Source: Calothrix sp. 336/3
GTDB taxonomy: Bacteria > Cyanobacteriota > Cyanobacteriia > Cyanobacteriales > Nostocaceae
DNA length: 64,000 nucleotides
NCBI RefSeq assembly: GCF_000734895.2
Contig: NZ_CP011383.1
Span: 43,562 to 107,561 of the forward strand
Direction: 5' to 3'
Shown here piece by piece: positions 9,753 through 18,761 of this stretch (its first letter is position 1; every line of letters starts with the position of its first letter). Position numbers and translations under genes: made by a program. The notes under the pieces were generated by a model. The model was not told the DNA's origin and did no database searches. It saw only the letters and a program-made list of their open reading frames with translations.

Positions 9753-10371
9753 CCGCACCAGTCAAGACTTACTCGACCGGGTGCTGGTAGGGCGGGATGA
9801 TACTACCAAAGCCCGTGTTCTCGATTTGGTACTGCGCCTGGGTATCAGCCCTCAGGATGAACTGTTCATCATTATGATTGCCCTAAACCATCTGCAACTC
9901 CTCATTGAGGATGCTCCCCAGGACTGGCAGACGTTGTTTGTAGATTTTCAACAGGAGCTTGAGGAATGGAGTCAGATCAATCTGGATACGCTGGACGCAA
10001 TTATTCGCAAGTCCGAGCAGGAGATGCTGCTGGCGCAAACCGCGCAGCAGCTCGTGAGCGCCTTGACCACCTCAACGGCGTGTTGGACAGAACTCAGCAC
10101 CTTGTTGAGCAAATCACCCCTGCTGTCCAGAGTCTCGAATCAAACCTCACAGCTACAAGAACTCTCGGCCCAATTACAGAGCATACAAACCACCCAGAAG
10201 CAGCAGGGCGAGCGGCTGAACAAGCTCCTCGCCACGACCACGAAATCGACCGTTAACCGATTGCATCTGCCGCCGTGGCTGATCATCTTATTGACGCTAC
10301 TCACCCTGAGCAGCATCTTGAATTACCTACTGTTACAAGCCATCAACGGTGCGATCGCCAAAGGAGGGTAG
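9742..10371 (+). CDS. Tail-anchored coiled-coil protein downstream of ParA-like ATPase
   Basis: This 209-residue protein begins at ATG 9742, which has GGAGGT 8 nt upstream and overlaps the ATPase gene. It has an acidic helical N-terminal half, a Gln/Ser-rich stretch likely to form a coiled coil (about residues 120-165), and one C-terminal membrane helix (LPPWLIILLTLLTLSSILN). It ends in a short tail. The family was not recognised with confidence; it resembles small cyanobacterial plasmid proteins. Coupling to the ATPase suggests that the two work together at the membrane. Confidence 0.7.
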   Translation: MSTSRTSQDLLDRVLVGRDDTTKARVLDLVLRLGISPQDELFIIMIALNHLQLLIEDAPQDWQTLFVDFQQELEEWSQINLDTLDAIIRKSEQEMLLAQTAQQLVSALTTSTACWTELSTLLSKSPLLSRVSNQTSQLQELSAQLQSIQTTQKQQGERLNKLLATTTKSTVNRLHLPPWLIILLTLLTLSSILNYLLLQAINGAIAKGG

Positions 10372-11149
10372 GGGGATAACCGTAAGGGTGATATCTGTGG
10401 GCATCGGTCTTAAACTTTCTCACCCAAAAGATAGATTTTTGTGCCGGACAAGACGAAAAAGCCCATTTTCTCGTTGATTAGCGGCTTTGTCATATTGCAG
10501 CGCTCTCCGGGAAGGAATATAAAGGATATAGGTTGTTGCGTAAAAGGAAGTAAACTATTTGTCAAGATTTCCGGATACAAAGAACGTATTTTCACTAAAA
10601 CCTCTATAATCGAAGTAAACAAACAATCGAATTACTAAGGTGAATCTGTTCAAAATTGAAAACAATACTGAACGGAACGGGGGATAGTATAGAAAATTTC
10701 GCGGTGAATTCCGCCTTATGCGGATAAAGAAGCTTTCATCTTGAACCGAGCGAGATAGTCTATAAACGCACGTTGAAATATATATAATCTCGTGCAAGCT
10801 ATCTCGTTGCTATTGCCTCGTAACCCAGGAAAGCAAGCAAATATGTTGTCAAATGCTAATCAATATTTCAAAAAGTTCGCTGTCTTGTGTGGCTGAAATT
10901 TTTGAAGATTGGCGTTGACGGCAACATGAAAAATTGTTGCCCTAAACTCAAGAATGTATTGCCTTTTCAATCAAGGGTGACCTGTGGGCTGCGTCTCTTG
11001 TCGTGCCTATTTTAGTCCGGTAAAATCTGTGCTGCAAGCCAGCCTCGCCACACGGGTTAACCTGATACGTAAGGACAATACTTCTGGAATGTCGAATTTG
11101 AGAATTCTGAAGAATCGTATAACTATCTACCATCCGAGGGGGATTATTC
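10372..11149. other. Long non-coding stretch
   Basis: Nothing convincing is coded in these 780 nt. Short frames of 60-80 codons exist on both strands but lack ribosome sites and family resemblance. GGTTGTTGCGTAAA at about 10531 resembles a motif found before the coupling protein (minus strand of 8851-8864), before the ParA-like gene (9013) and at 11562. Confidence 0.4.
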
Positions 11150-11356
11150 ATGTTTCATCCCTTCCGAACCATTGCCCGTTTTATTACTCTCACTTTCATC
11201 ATCGCACTGCTGTTATACTCCCACCATGCCGCTTTTAAAGCTGGAATGGCAGCAGGGGAAAATCCCATGACAAATACCCTGGCCCAGTTCATGGGGCTTG
11301 GGTCATCATCTTCTTGCGCGTCGCCGCTTAAAGAAAAGAAGTTCTACTTCTTTTGA
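11150..11356 (+). CDS. Small membrane protein, unknown
   Basis: This 68-residue frame is preceded by GAGGGGGATTATTC, a good ribosome site. It has one hydrophobic segment near the N-terminus (FITLTFIIALLLYS) followed by a polar, cysteine-containing tail ending in basic residues. No family is recognised. It stands alone in a sparse region, so it may be a small membrane or exported peptide, or a chance frame. Confidence 0.4.
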   Translation: MFHPFRTIARFITLTFIIALLLYSHHAAFKAGMAAGENPMTNTLAQFMGLGSSSSCASPLKEKKFYFF

Positions 11357-11760
11357 GGAAGAACATCCATCTTTAAGTAAAAACGCATAAAAAAACATCG
11401 CACGTCAAGAATAAAGTGCTACATTAATAAAAGACATGAGAGATATAGACAGCAATTTTGCTGCTGCCCTCACAGAGACAAACTCTTGCCGAAGAGAGTT
11501 TATCTATTTCCGAAAAACACATCAAAAATGACCCCAAAGGGAGCCAAGTATTTAGCGGTTCTGGTTGTTGTTTACAGGGGTACACTCCCCTCCCTATTAT
11601 TATGCCTCATAATCCGAGAAAATGGGGGAAAATTTTCTAAAACTGTAAAATTAGTTACAGTTTCCCATATTCTGCCGTTTGGAGGCATTTTCTCAAGAAA
11701 ACCGCCAATAAAACTCCCGCAATACCTCACATCTAATTATTCTTCCGGGAGAATGAATTC
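11357..11760. other. Non-coding stretch with repeated TGGTTGTTGTTTA motif
   Basis: No gene is supported. CTGGTTGTTGTTTACAGGGG at 11561-11580 closely matches the coupling-protein leader on the minus strand (CTGGTTGTTGTTTAAGGGG), suggesting a copied control element. Confidence 0.35.
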
Positions 11761-12039
11761 ATGCGCTACCATCTGAAAATTTCACGCGGCTACCAGCGCG
11801 ATCTTGAACGCCTCAAACGAAAAAGGCATGACCTGAACCGCCTGCTCAAGACGCTGACAATGTTGCGTCACGGCGAATCATTGCCCGCATCGTACCGTCC
11901 ACATCGCTTACGTCATGCAAGCTATGCGGGATTTTATGAGTGTCACCTAGCCTTCGACTGGCTCCTGGTATGAAGCTATGAAGATATTGACTATATCCAC
12001 CTTATTCGTACTGGCTCGCATCAAGAGCTATTCGGCTAA
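11761..12039 (+). pseudogene. YafQ-type mRNA interferase toxin with an in-frame TGA
   Basis: The frame starts at ATG 11761 and reaches TGA at 11971-11973, then continues as coding sequence to TAA at 12037-12039. The whole reads as a complete YafQ/RelE-family toxin of 92 codons. It has the basic N-terminal helix (YQRDLERLKRKRHDL), then GFYECHLAFDWLLV, the stop, and SYEDIDYIHLIRTGSHQELF, the family's conserved C-terminal strand. The lost part carries the catalytic end of the fold, so the truncated product should be harmless. No DinJ/RelB antitoxin gene is visible upstream, which fits a decayed toxin. Readthrough or TGA recoding is possible but not indicated. Confidence 0.75.
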
Positions 12040-12106
12040 TAGAGAATAACGGCACGCTGCGGCTCGGTATCGTGTCAGTCAAGAATGTTCTTTATTTGAT
12101 AAATAA

Positions 12107-12128
12107 ATAAACAAACGTTTGTTTATTA
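12107..12128. promoter_or_regulatory. Perfect 22-nt palindrome upstream of the vWA-kinase-phosphatase operon
   Basis: AATAAACAAAC is followed immediately by its complement GTTTGTTTATT. The sequence has the size and symmetry of an operator bound by a dimeric TetR-like regulator. It lies 134 nt before the vWA gene. No regulator gene is adjacent, so the link is inferred. Confidence 0.5.
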
Positions 12129-12261
12129 TTTGCATCGCTTTGATTTGTAAATATTTTTCATAAGAAATGACTGTCTAATATTTGGCTGCGCCAGATAGCA
12201 ATTTTTGAAGTCGTAAACAGCAAAAGATTTGACCTGAATTATATCGCAAGGAGAAAGACAT

Positions 12262-12945
12262 ATGACAGACATCGCATCAAAGGTTTTGTACGCTGCGGAT
12301 ATCGTATTGGTAATTGATACAACTGCGTCTATGGGGCCGTTTATTGAAGACACGAAAAAACTGGCGATGGGGTTTCACGAGAGAATTTCTAGAGAAATGC
12401 GTGCAAAAGGCAAAACAGTGGATCAGTTGCGGGTGCGATTGATTGTGTTTCGAGATTATTACGACAAGGAAGAGAACGCTATCGTGGCTACGCCCTTCTG
12501 GAAAATGCCGGAAGAGGAAGGAAAACTGGTCGAGTTTGTGAGTATGTTGCAGGCAGGAGGCGGTGGTGACGAGCCGGAAAATGGCTTGGAAGCCTTGGCA
12601 TTGGCAATTCGTTCATCGTGGGAACAAGGACAAGGTTTTCAAAAATGTCGGCATTCTATTGTCGTTTTCACCGATGCCAGCGCTCACCCTTTGGAACATC
12701 CGGGCAAACCTCCTTCTTACCCAAAGGATATGCCCAAGGATTTGAATGAGTTAACAGATATGTGGTTTGCGGAGATGCGAAACACAGCAAAACGGCTGAC
12801 CATTTTTGCGCCAGACGTACCACCTTGGAATATTTTCGAGGGGGCATGGGATTGCACCCAACACCACAAATCTCATGCTGGAAGCGGATTAGACGAACAA
12901 ACTTTGAGCGATCTTGTCGAAGGTATCACCAATAGTATTACGTAA
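12262..12945 (+). CDS. von Willebrand factor A domain protein (TerY-like)
   Basis: The 227-residue protein is essentially a single vWA domain. VLVIDTTASM holds the metal-ion adhesion motif (D19, T21, S23). GGGGDEPENG and HSIVVFTDASAH carry the other metal-site positions. There is no signal peptide, so it is probably cytosolic. A ribosome site AAGGAGAAAGACAT precedes the ATG. It is followed after 13 nt by a Ser/Thr kinase and then a PP2C phosphatase, the gene trio described for TerY-P stress modules. In those systems the vWA protein is thought to scaffold or be a phosphorylation-controlled partner. Confidence 0.88.
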   Translation: MTDIASKVLYAADIVLVIDTTASMGPFIEDTKKLAMGFHERISREMRAKGKTVDQLRVRLIVFRDYYDKEENAIVATPFWKMPEEEGKLVEFVSMLQAGGGGDEPENGLEALALAIRSSWEQGQGFQKCRHSIVVFTDASAHPLEHPGKPPSYPKDMPKDLNELTDMWFAEMRNTAKRLTIFAPDVPPWNIFEGAWDCTQHHKSHAGSGLDEQTLSDLVEGITNSIT

Positions 12946-12958
12946 ATTCAGGAGCATT

Positions 12959-14413
12959 ATGGTTCTCAGGAAGGGGGACGAGCTACGAAATCCTTCCGGC
13001 GCGAGCTATCGTGTGCGGACGGATTTTTCTTCAAAAGATGCGGGAACCTCGCAATGGGGTTTTGTCGAAGGAGAGGGGGCAGAATACTTCGCCAAGCGGT
13101 ATTTGTCTCCGGTTAATCCAGGGATAAAAGCGCTTGGCAGCGAAGACGTAAAGCGGCAGCGTCGTAGCGCTTGTGCGGTATTTGAAGAGCGACAGCAACG
13201 CCTGAACAACACGTTGCGTGATTGTTCTGCTGCCGTTACCTTTGTGGATTTTTTTGCCTTTGGCGATGAGAGTAACAGACATTACTATAAAATCTGCCCC
13301 AAAATAGCGCCTATTGCCACTGTCGAGCAGATACACGCTGCATCCGCTTTCGCAAAACTTCATGTCATGCAGGCCGCAGCCACAGCTCTTACCATGTTTC
13401 ATGACTGTGGCTTGATTCATCTCGATATTAAGCCACAAAATATCTTAATACATGGGACAAACCTCGAACGACCCCAGGCATATCTTATTGACTTTGATAA
13501 CAGCATTTTTTGCCTGGAAGACATCAAAGGAGCGGAACTCGTCGGTGATATGAGTTATTACTCTCCGGAAGTCGCCGAGCGTATTGTCACCAATACATTA
13601 GCGTCAACGCTGACACAGAAAGCGGATATTTTTTCATTGGGTGTGGTGTTCTTCGAGTATTGTACGGGACATCCTGTTCTGGCAACCTATGGTAAAGAAT
13701 TTTATCAGTGGGCAACAGAAAACTGTAAAAAAAGATGGATTCTTGAAGATATCGACCTTTGGGGAAGAAATAGCGCCAGCACCTATCAGCGCGAAGTAAA
13801 TGGTATGTTTACTTCTCTGATCAGTAATATGTTGTCTTTTGATGTTTCGGCAAGAACATCTCTGAAAGAGGTGTTAGCCATTTTGAAAAAAATTATAGCG
13901 TTGATTGAATCGGAACATATGGGCTATAAGCTTCAAGAAGCTTACCGAGACAATCGCATCCTGGAGGAGGATAATCAAAAACTCAATGAAGAAATTGAAG
14001 AATTAATTTTAATTGAAAATCAATATGAGAGCCTGCAACTCAAATACAAAGAGCAACAAAAATTTTTGGAAAAATATAAAAAATTGTATTCAAATAATGA
14101 AGAATTAAAGAAAGCACAAGAAAAAAACATCGTAAAGCTAAGAGAAAATTTGAACGATGACGATAAATACATAAATTTCTTGGAAGAAAAGCTGCATTTT
14201 TACACTAATTTAAGCGTGATATTGTCCGTATGGGTTGTGCCGAGTGTCTTGTGGGCTTTTAGTACACTGCCTTTCTTTCCTTTATCTTTTGGTTTCAAAG
14301 TACAAAGGGAAGTGATAGAAGAAAGAAGACCGTTGGGAGAGTCCGTCCTTGGTGAGCCTACAGAGCCGCCACTTTTACCAGCCGACGTACCGCCACCAGA
14401 GAAAAGTAGATGA
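12959..14413 (+). CDS. Membrane-anchored Ser/Thr protein kinase with coiled coil
   Basis: This protein has 484 residues, starting at ATG 12959 (AGGAGCATT upstream). The kinase domain covers about residues 1-325. The likely ATP lysine is K46 in YFAKRYL. The catalytic loop is HLDIKPQN (154-161, aspartate D156), with HLD in place of HRD. The metal site is DFD (178-180) in place of DFG. SYYSPEVAER stands where APE is expected. Residues about 335-410 form a long charged coiled coil, followed by one membrane segment (about 416-446) and a proline-rich tail. Catalysis looks possible, although the missing DFG glycine is atypical. Its position between vWA and PP2C genes suggests a dedicated phosphorylation circuit. 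Confidence 0.88.
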   Translation: MVLRKGDELRNPSGASYRVRTDFSSKDAGTSQWGFVEGEGAEYFAKRYLSPVNPGIKALGSEDVKRQRRSACAVFEERQQRLNNTLRDCSAAVTFVDFFAFGDESNRHYYKICPKIAPIATVEQIHAASAFAKLHVMQAAATALTMFHDCGLIHLDIKPQNILIHGTNLERPQAYLIDFDNSIFCLEDIKGAELVGDMSYYSPEVAERIVTNTLASTLTQKADIFSLGVVFFEYCTGHPVLATYGKEFYQWATENCKKRWILEDIDLWGRNSASTYQREVNGMFTSLISNMLSFDVSARTSLKEVLAILKKIIALIESEHMGYKLQEAYRDNRILEEDNQKLNEEIEELILIENQYESLQLKYKEQQKFLEKYKKLYSNNEELKKAQEKNIVKLRENLNDDDKYINFLEEKLHFYTNLSVILSVWVVPSVLWAFSTLPFFPLSFGFKVQREVIEERRPLGESVLGEPTEPPLLPADVPPPEKSR

Positions 14414-14477
14414 TATATAAAAATTTAGTTTAAATAAAAAAACTTGTTGTTTATGGTAGGGGAAGTAGCTCAAAACC

Positions 14478-17400
14478 ATGATAAACGACGACTTACGCGC
14501 AGTAGTGTTGGTAGAAAAAACCCTAGATGAAGGTGAAGACGGCGTACCTGTGTGTGTGCGTGGTGACAACAGCATTGGGCTTGCCGTGTTCGATGGGTTA
14601 GGGGGAGATGCCGCTTACGGAGAGATTGCATCGGCGATTATTTCTAACTTTACCAACAAATTTTTACAACAAAACCGTGACACGGTGCTGACCAGAGAAA
14701 AAATGCTGACCTTTGAACAGCAGGCGAACGCCCGCCTTTTGGCAGAGGCACAGAGGTTGAAAACGGAGGAACAAGCAGGGACAAGACCTTTAACAGACAA
14801 AAAATACAGATGCGTCACGACGATTGCGCTCGCCAATATTCTGCCACAAAACGATGGCAGCTATCGCACGCAATTGTCTTGGGCGGGGGATTCACGGGTC
14901 TATTTTTTAAGTCCGAGCAAGGGATTACAGGCGCTGACCCTCGATGACAGTTGGCGGAAAAGTATAAGGCCAATCACAGATAAAACACGCCCACCTATCA
15001 GCAAGGATTTTCCGTTTAACGCGGCAACACGTCCTGTCCGTCCGACAAAAGAGACATACACCGTAGAGGACATCTATAGATCGGATAGTACAGGACATAG
15101 CTTTGCCGAAAAAAAGGTAAGAATGCCCTGGGATGACAACATCTATGCCATCAACTTCAAGGAAGAAATTATCCGAGAGCCTGGAATTTTTATTGTGTGT
15201 ACCGATGGTGCATACTCCTCGATGGTTGCCCCGCAGGATGAGGAAGAGCGATATTTAGATTTTATTGAAGCCGCAACATCCGCAGAAGACTTTCGAGAAG
15301 CTCCGGCGCGTTTTTTTGAAACGAACAAAAAGACGGCGTTTAGCGACGATGCCGTGAGCATCGTGATGCAGCCCGTGGGGTTCAACGATTTTGCCGATAT
15401 GCAGAAACAATTTCAGGAACGCATCAACTTTGTGCGTGGTCTCGCCGCGCCAGATTTTGTGGCGCAAGGGTGCAACGATGCCGAAGCGCGTACCAAAAGA
15501 ATGGAACATACCCAAAAAATCTGGGAAGAGCATATTCGTGATACCTACACGGAGATGTTGTTTAGCGACATGGTGTTCGAGAGCGCTAAGGACTCTCGCG
15601 ATATTTCTCTCTCTCCTGTTGTGGTTCCCGATGTTCTTCCTGCATCCATTACGGAACCGCCTGCGTCTCCGGTGACGATGGAAGTGGTCTCGGAAACGAA
15701 AGTGACGGAGGAAACAGCGACCGAATCTCCCGAAGGGAGCAGCACATTGGCGGAAGAAACATCGTCTATACCATCTGCTGTAATGCCGTCCCCCAGTTTA
15801 TGGCAGACAATTTGTGAGCAAGTAGGACAGGTGGTACGACCTCTTGCACGGTTGTTAGGTTTTGACCCTGAGCATTTGCGTCGTGACAGCGACCAGGAGA
15901 ACGAACGCCGTTTAGCAAAGATTGGGGATGATTTTACATACCGTGGGGAATTGCCTTCTGCCGACCTTCCGGCTAAAGCGGCGACCCTTACCGATTTAGC
16001 AAAGATGGTGGCGACACACACTGTTCCGAAAGAACTGCTATCGGTTGATGAAGCCCTGTATGCGGAGACCAGGGCGGCTTTCGCGGAACTTCGCGCCTCC
16101 TGTGAGCAGTACGATCATCTGCTAGAGGGCGCAACCTTAACGAATGCGTTGACGGTTGCGACGGATGCATCGTCAATACGCCCCAATCCACCCGGTTTTT
16201 TTTTCCCAGACTCGGTTTTATCCGCGCCACCATTACCTCCGCCGTTACCGCTCCCTTCCGCCGCGCCCGCGCCTGCTGGGGGTTTTGGGACAGACAGCAC
16301 GACAACATCGACAAGTAATTCTGTTTCTTCTGTTCCTCCTTCTACCGTTGCTGTTCCGCCTCCCATAAGCCGGACACCTTGGTGGAAAAGCAGTACTTTT
16401 TGGAAAGCGGCTGCGGTGACGGCTGGCATCGTGGGGTTAGGTTTTGGGACCTATATGCTAGCCAGCCAGTACGAGCATTCCGCACCGGACACAAACCATA
16501 CGGGAGTACCCCCACCGGATACAAATATTCCCAACAGCATACGGCCACCAGCCTGGGTGGAGCCGATCTCCCGTGATATGGCGAATGGTGTTCTCAGCGA
16601 GCGCTCGCTGGCGGCAATGCAGAACTTGCCAGAGAATTGGACAGAGACGCTGGCGCGGCATAACCCAGAAGCGGCGCACAAGCTGCACCAGGTGCTCGGA
16701 CAGTATATTGACGGTCAAGAGAAAGTTGCTGGAATGCTGGCCGATAGTCAGATGCGAGCGCTTCGCGATTGTGGGGGCGTGGCGATCGCTGGTTATACAC
16801 CAGGAGATGAGAGCGCTACCCTGGCGTTTATCAATCAAACGTTTGCACGGTATGGACTGTCAGAGCAGTTCGCCAGCTATGCGGATGCACAAACGTACAT
16901 CGCGCAGCACGCCGCCCAGCAGTATGGCAAGGTTGACCAACTCTTGGGACTAGATACGGAAACGACTTATCGGCGTTTTGATACCGCTATCCAATCCGTA
17001 CCGGGTGATGGTATTTATGAACAACTACGCCAACAGTGGGCAGGGCAGGGAGCAGCCTTACAAGAGGTTCGGCAAAAATTGGCGCACTCTTTACAAGCCA
17101 CGACAGCCGTTCCTGGGTTACAACCTGCCACAACAAGCGGCACAGGATTAGCCATGCTGCCAGTACCAGCACCATCGTTATCCCACATAGCGCTAACGAT
17201 GGGGACAGGTGTTTCTCAAATGGCGACACGAATGGCGCTCGCCCATGCGGTTCCGGTGGTAGGGGCCGCCATTACCGCCTACAGCCTTGGCAAGCGCACC
17301 TATGACCATTTAATGACCAAAGCGGATACCTTGGGGATTTTAGAAGAGCGAAAAGATAGTCCCCTGGTGGAACGCCTCCTCCACAGTCCAGGAGATATGG

Positions 17401-17606
17401 GCCGCACCGTTGCAAAAGCGGTTAAGGACGCACCAACCGATTTTAAAAATATGCTGCAACGGTTTGCGAAAGTCGCACAACACACCATCACCGCAACGGC
17501 ACAGGTTATCAAAAACCGCACGCTATTGCCTCCTGCACTGGGCAATGAGGTGGAGGATGTTGCCGCATACCTATCCGGGTATTCCTCTGAGCGCAAAGGA
17601 TACTAG
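14478..17606 (+). CDS. PP2C-family phosphatase fused to a large membrane-linked C-terminal region
   Basis: In this 1042-residue protein, residues 1-300 form a PP2C domain: VFDGLGG (37-43), WAGDSR (135-140), CTDGAYSSM (241-249) and SDDAVS (289-294) supply the metal-binding aspartates. A long low-complexity linker follows, with proline-rich stretches (about 565-600). Then comes a membrane helix (about 640-660), a helical region with repeated Ala/Gln, and a second hydrophobic segment (about 920-940). The C-terminal 400 residues match nothing I recognise. PP2C enzymes remove phosphate from Ser/Thr; here the likely target is the adjacent kinase or vWA protein. AGGGGAAG lies about 13 nt before the ATG. 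Confidence 0.87.
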   Translation: MINDDLRAVVLVEKTLDEGEDGVPVCVRGDNSIGLAVFDGLGGDAAYGEIASAIISNFTNKFLQQNRDTVLTREKMLTFEQQANARLLAEAQRLKTEEQAGTRPLTDKKYRCVTTIALANILPQNDGSYRTQLSWAGDSRVYFLSPSKGLQALTLDDSWRKSIRPITDKTRPPISKDFPFNAATRPVRPTKETYTVEDIYRSDSTGHSFAEKKVRMPWDDNIYAINFKEEIIREPGIFIVCTDGAYSSMVAPQDEEERYLDFIEAATSAEDFREAPARFFETNKKTAFSDDAVSIVMQPVGFNDFADMQKQFQERINFVRGLAAPDFVAQGCNDAEARTKRMEHTQKIWEEHIRDTYTEMLFSDMVFESAKDSRDISLSPVVVPDVLPASITEPPASPVTMEVVSETKVTEETATESPEGSSTLAEETSSIPSAVMPSPSLWQTICEQVGQVVRPLARLLGFDPEHLRRDSDQENERRLAKIGDDFTYRGELPSADLPAKAATLTDLAKMVATHTVPKELLSVDEALYAETRAAFAELRASCEQYDHLLEGATLTNALTVATDASSIRPNPPGFFFPDSVLSAPPLPPPLPLPSAAPAPAGGFGTDSTTTSTSNSVSSVPPSTVAVPPPISRTPWWKSSTFWKAAAVTAGIVGLGFGTYMLASQYEHSAPDTNHTGVPPPDTNIPNSIRPPAWVEPISRDMANGVLSERSLAAMQNLPENWTETLARHNPEAAHKLHQVLGQYIDGQEKVAGMLADSQMRALRDCGGVAIAGYTPGDESATLAFINQTFARYGLSEQFASYADAQTYIAQHAAQQYGKVDQLLGLDTETTYRRFDTAIQSVPGDGIYEQLRQQWAGQGAALQEVRQKLAHSLQATTAVPGLQPATTSGTGLAMLPVPAPSLSHIALTMGTGVSQMATRMALAHAVPVVGAAITAYSLGKRTYDHLMTKADTLGILEERKDSPLVERLLHSPGDMGRTVAKAVKDAPTDFKNMLQRFAKVAQHTITATAQVIKNRTLLPPALGNEVEDVAAYLSGYSSERKGY

Positions 17607-17730
17607 AAGGTAGGGAGCTATCGTTAAAAGAGGGTATTGCGAGGTGACGGACTCATAATTGTTTCATTGGTGCCTCCTTAGTAGAAATTAAAAAATAAAG
17701 ACAATTTTTAGCCAAGTAAATAAGAATTTT

Positions 17731-18485
17731 GGCGTTGCATAATGGCAGTATGAATTGAGGTGTAACTTGATGGAATGTCCACGTTGTGGGTCGTCTCACA
17801 CCCGTAAAAATGGCAAGAAAAGAGGTAAACAAAATCACATTTGTTGTGATTGTAATCGCCAATTCATTGATCGCTATGAACCGCCCCAGGGATACAGTGA
17901 TGAAGTGAAGCGGGAATGCCTAAAAATGTACGTTAATGGTATGGGATTTCGCGCCATCGAACGGGTCAAAGGCGTTCATCACACAACATTGATTACTTGG
18001 GTAAAACTTGTGGGAGAACTGCTACCTGAGACCTATGATCCAGAGACAATTCCAGAAGTTGGCGAACTTGATGAGCTAGAAACTTTCGTCGGCTCAAAAA
18101 AAACAAAATCTGGCTTTGGACAGCAGTAAATCACTTCAAACAAGGTATTTTAGCGTGGGTTTTGGGCGACCATAGCGCCGAGACTTTTCGACCGTTATGG
18201 GATATTGTGGGTACTTGGCAATGCTATTTTTATGTCACGGATGGATGGTTGGTCTATCCAGGCTTTATTCCTGAAGGCGACCAGATTGTTAGCAAGACTT
18301 ACATGACACGAGTTGAGGGGGAAAACACCCGACTGCGCCACTATCTCGCTCGATTGCATCGTAAAACGCTATGTTATTCCAAATCAGTACAAATGCTGAG
18401 GTATTCAATTCGATTGTTACTTTATTATCTCCGATTTTGGGATGTTCCGATTCCTCAATGATTCATACCGCGATTATGCAACGCC
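17731..18485 (+). mobile_element. IS1-family insertion sequence, copy 1
   Basis: 755 bp with terminal repeats beginning GGCGTTGCATAAT and ending ATTATGCAACGCC. The 8-bp direct repeat AGAATTTT flanks it at 17723-17730 and 18486-18493. It has the same length as copy 2 at 60275-61029, and the encoded proteins match, so the duplication is recent. Confidence 0.95.
17770..18461 (+). CDS. IS1-family transposase (two frames joined by -1 frameshift)
   Basis: Frame A (ATG 17770 to 18129) has an N-terminal zinc ribbon (CPRCGSSHTRKNGKK, CCDCNRQF) and a helix-turn-helix. Frame B covers the catalytic half to 18461 (WLVYPGFIPEGDQIV, ENTRLRHYLARLHRKT). An A8C slippery run near 18098-18106 lets a -1 shift join A to B through KNKIWLWTAVNHFKQG, the conserved linker of IS1 transposases. 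Both parts look intact, so the element is probably active. Confidence 0.93.
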
Positions 18486-18553
18486 AGAATTTTTTATGAA
18501 GAGTGGCGGCTTTTCATTATGGCCGCTGCGCGTTGGTTTTTGGGTTTGTGTTT

Positions 18554-18711
18554 GCCAGACGCGGGGACATTTTCAAGGTCAAGCCCTTGCGGGTGGGCGG
18601 CGGGGTATCCCAGCTTCCTCCCCTTCGCTGCGCTGCGCTTTCGCTTCGTTTCGTGCAGCCGGGAACCCTCCCCCGCGCCCAACCTTGAAAACGTCCTTTC
18701 CGCTGTCTGGC
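18554..18711. repeat. Long imperfect inverted repeat upstream of methyltransferase
   Basis: The left arm starts GCCAGACGCGGGGACATTTT at 18554. The right arm is 18682-18711, ending CCGCTGTCTGGC. The arms pair over about 28 of 30 positions with small bulges. Inside, GGGTGGGCGGCGGGG pairs with CCCCCGCGCCC. The RNA or single strand could fold into a hairpin of about 160 nt. It is GC-rich and contains no believable gene. It may be a remnant mobile repeat, an attenuator or a single-strand origin. Confidence 0.6.
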
Positions 18712-18761
18712 TTTCACAAAAGCAGCAGCGCGCTGCTGGAGATAGGAAAGGAACGGACACC

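Noticed and set aside
10441..10797. Small frames on both strands in the 10.4-10.8 kb gap
   Set aside because: No ribosome sites, no resemblance to any family, and mutual overlap.
15545..16429. Long minus-strand frames inside the PP2C gene
   Set aside because: They are complements of a GC-rich, proline-rich coding region and lack starts with ribosome sites.
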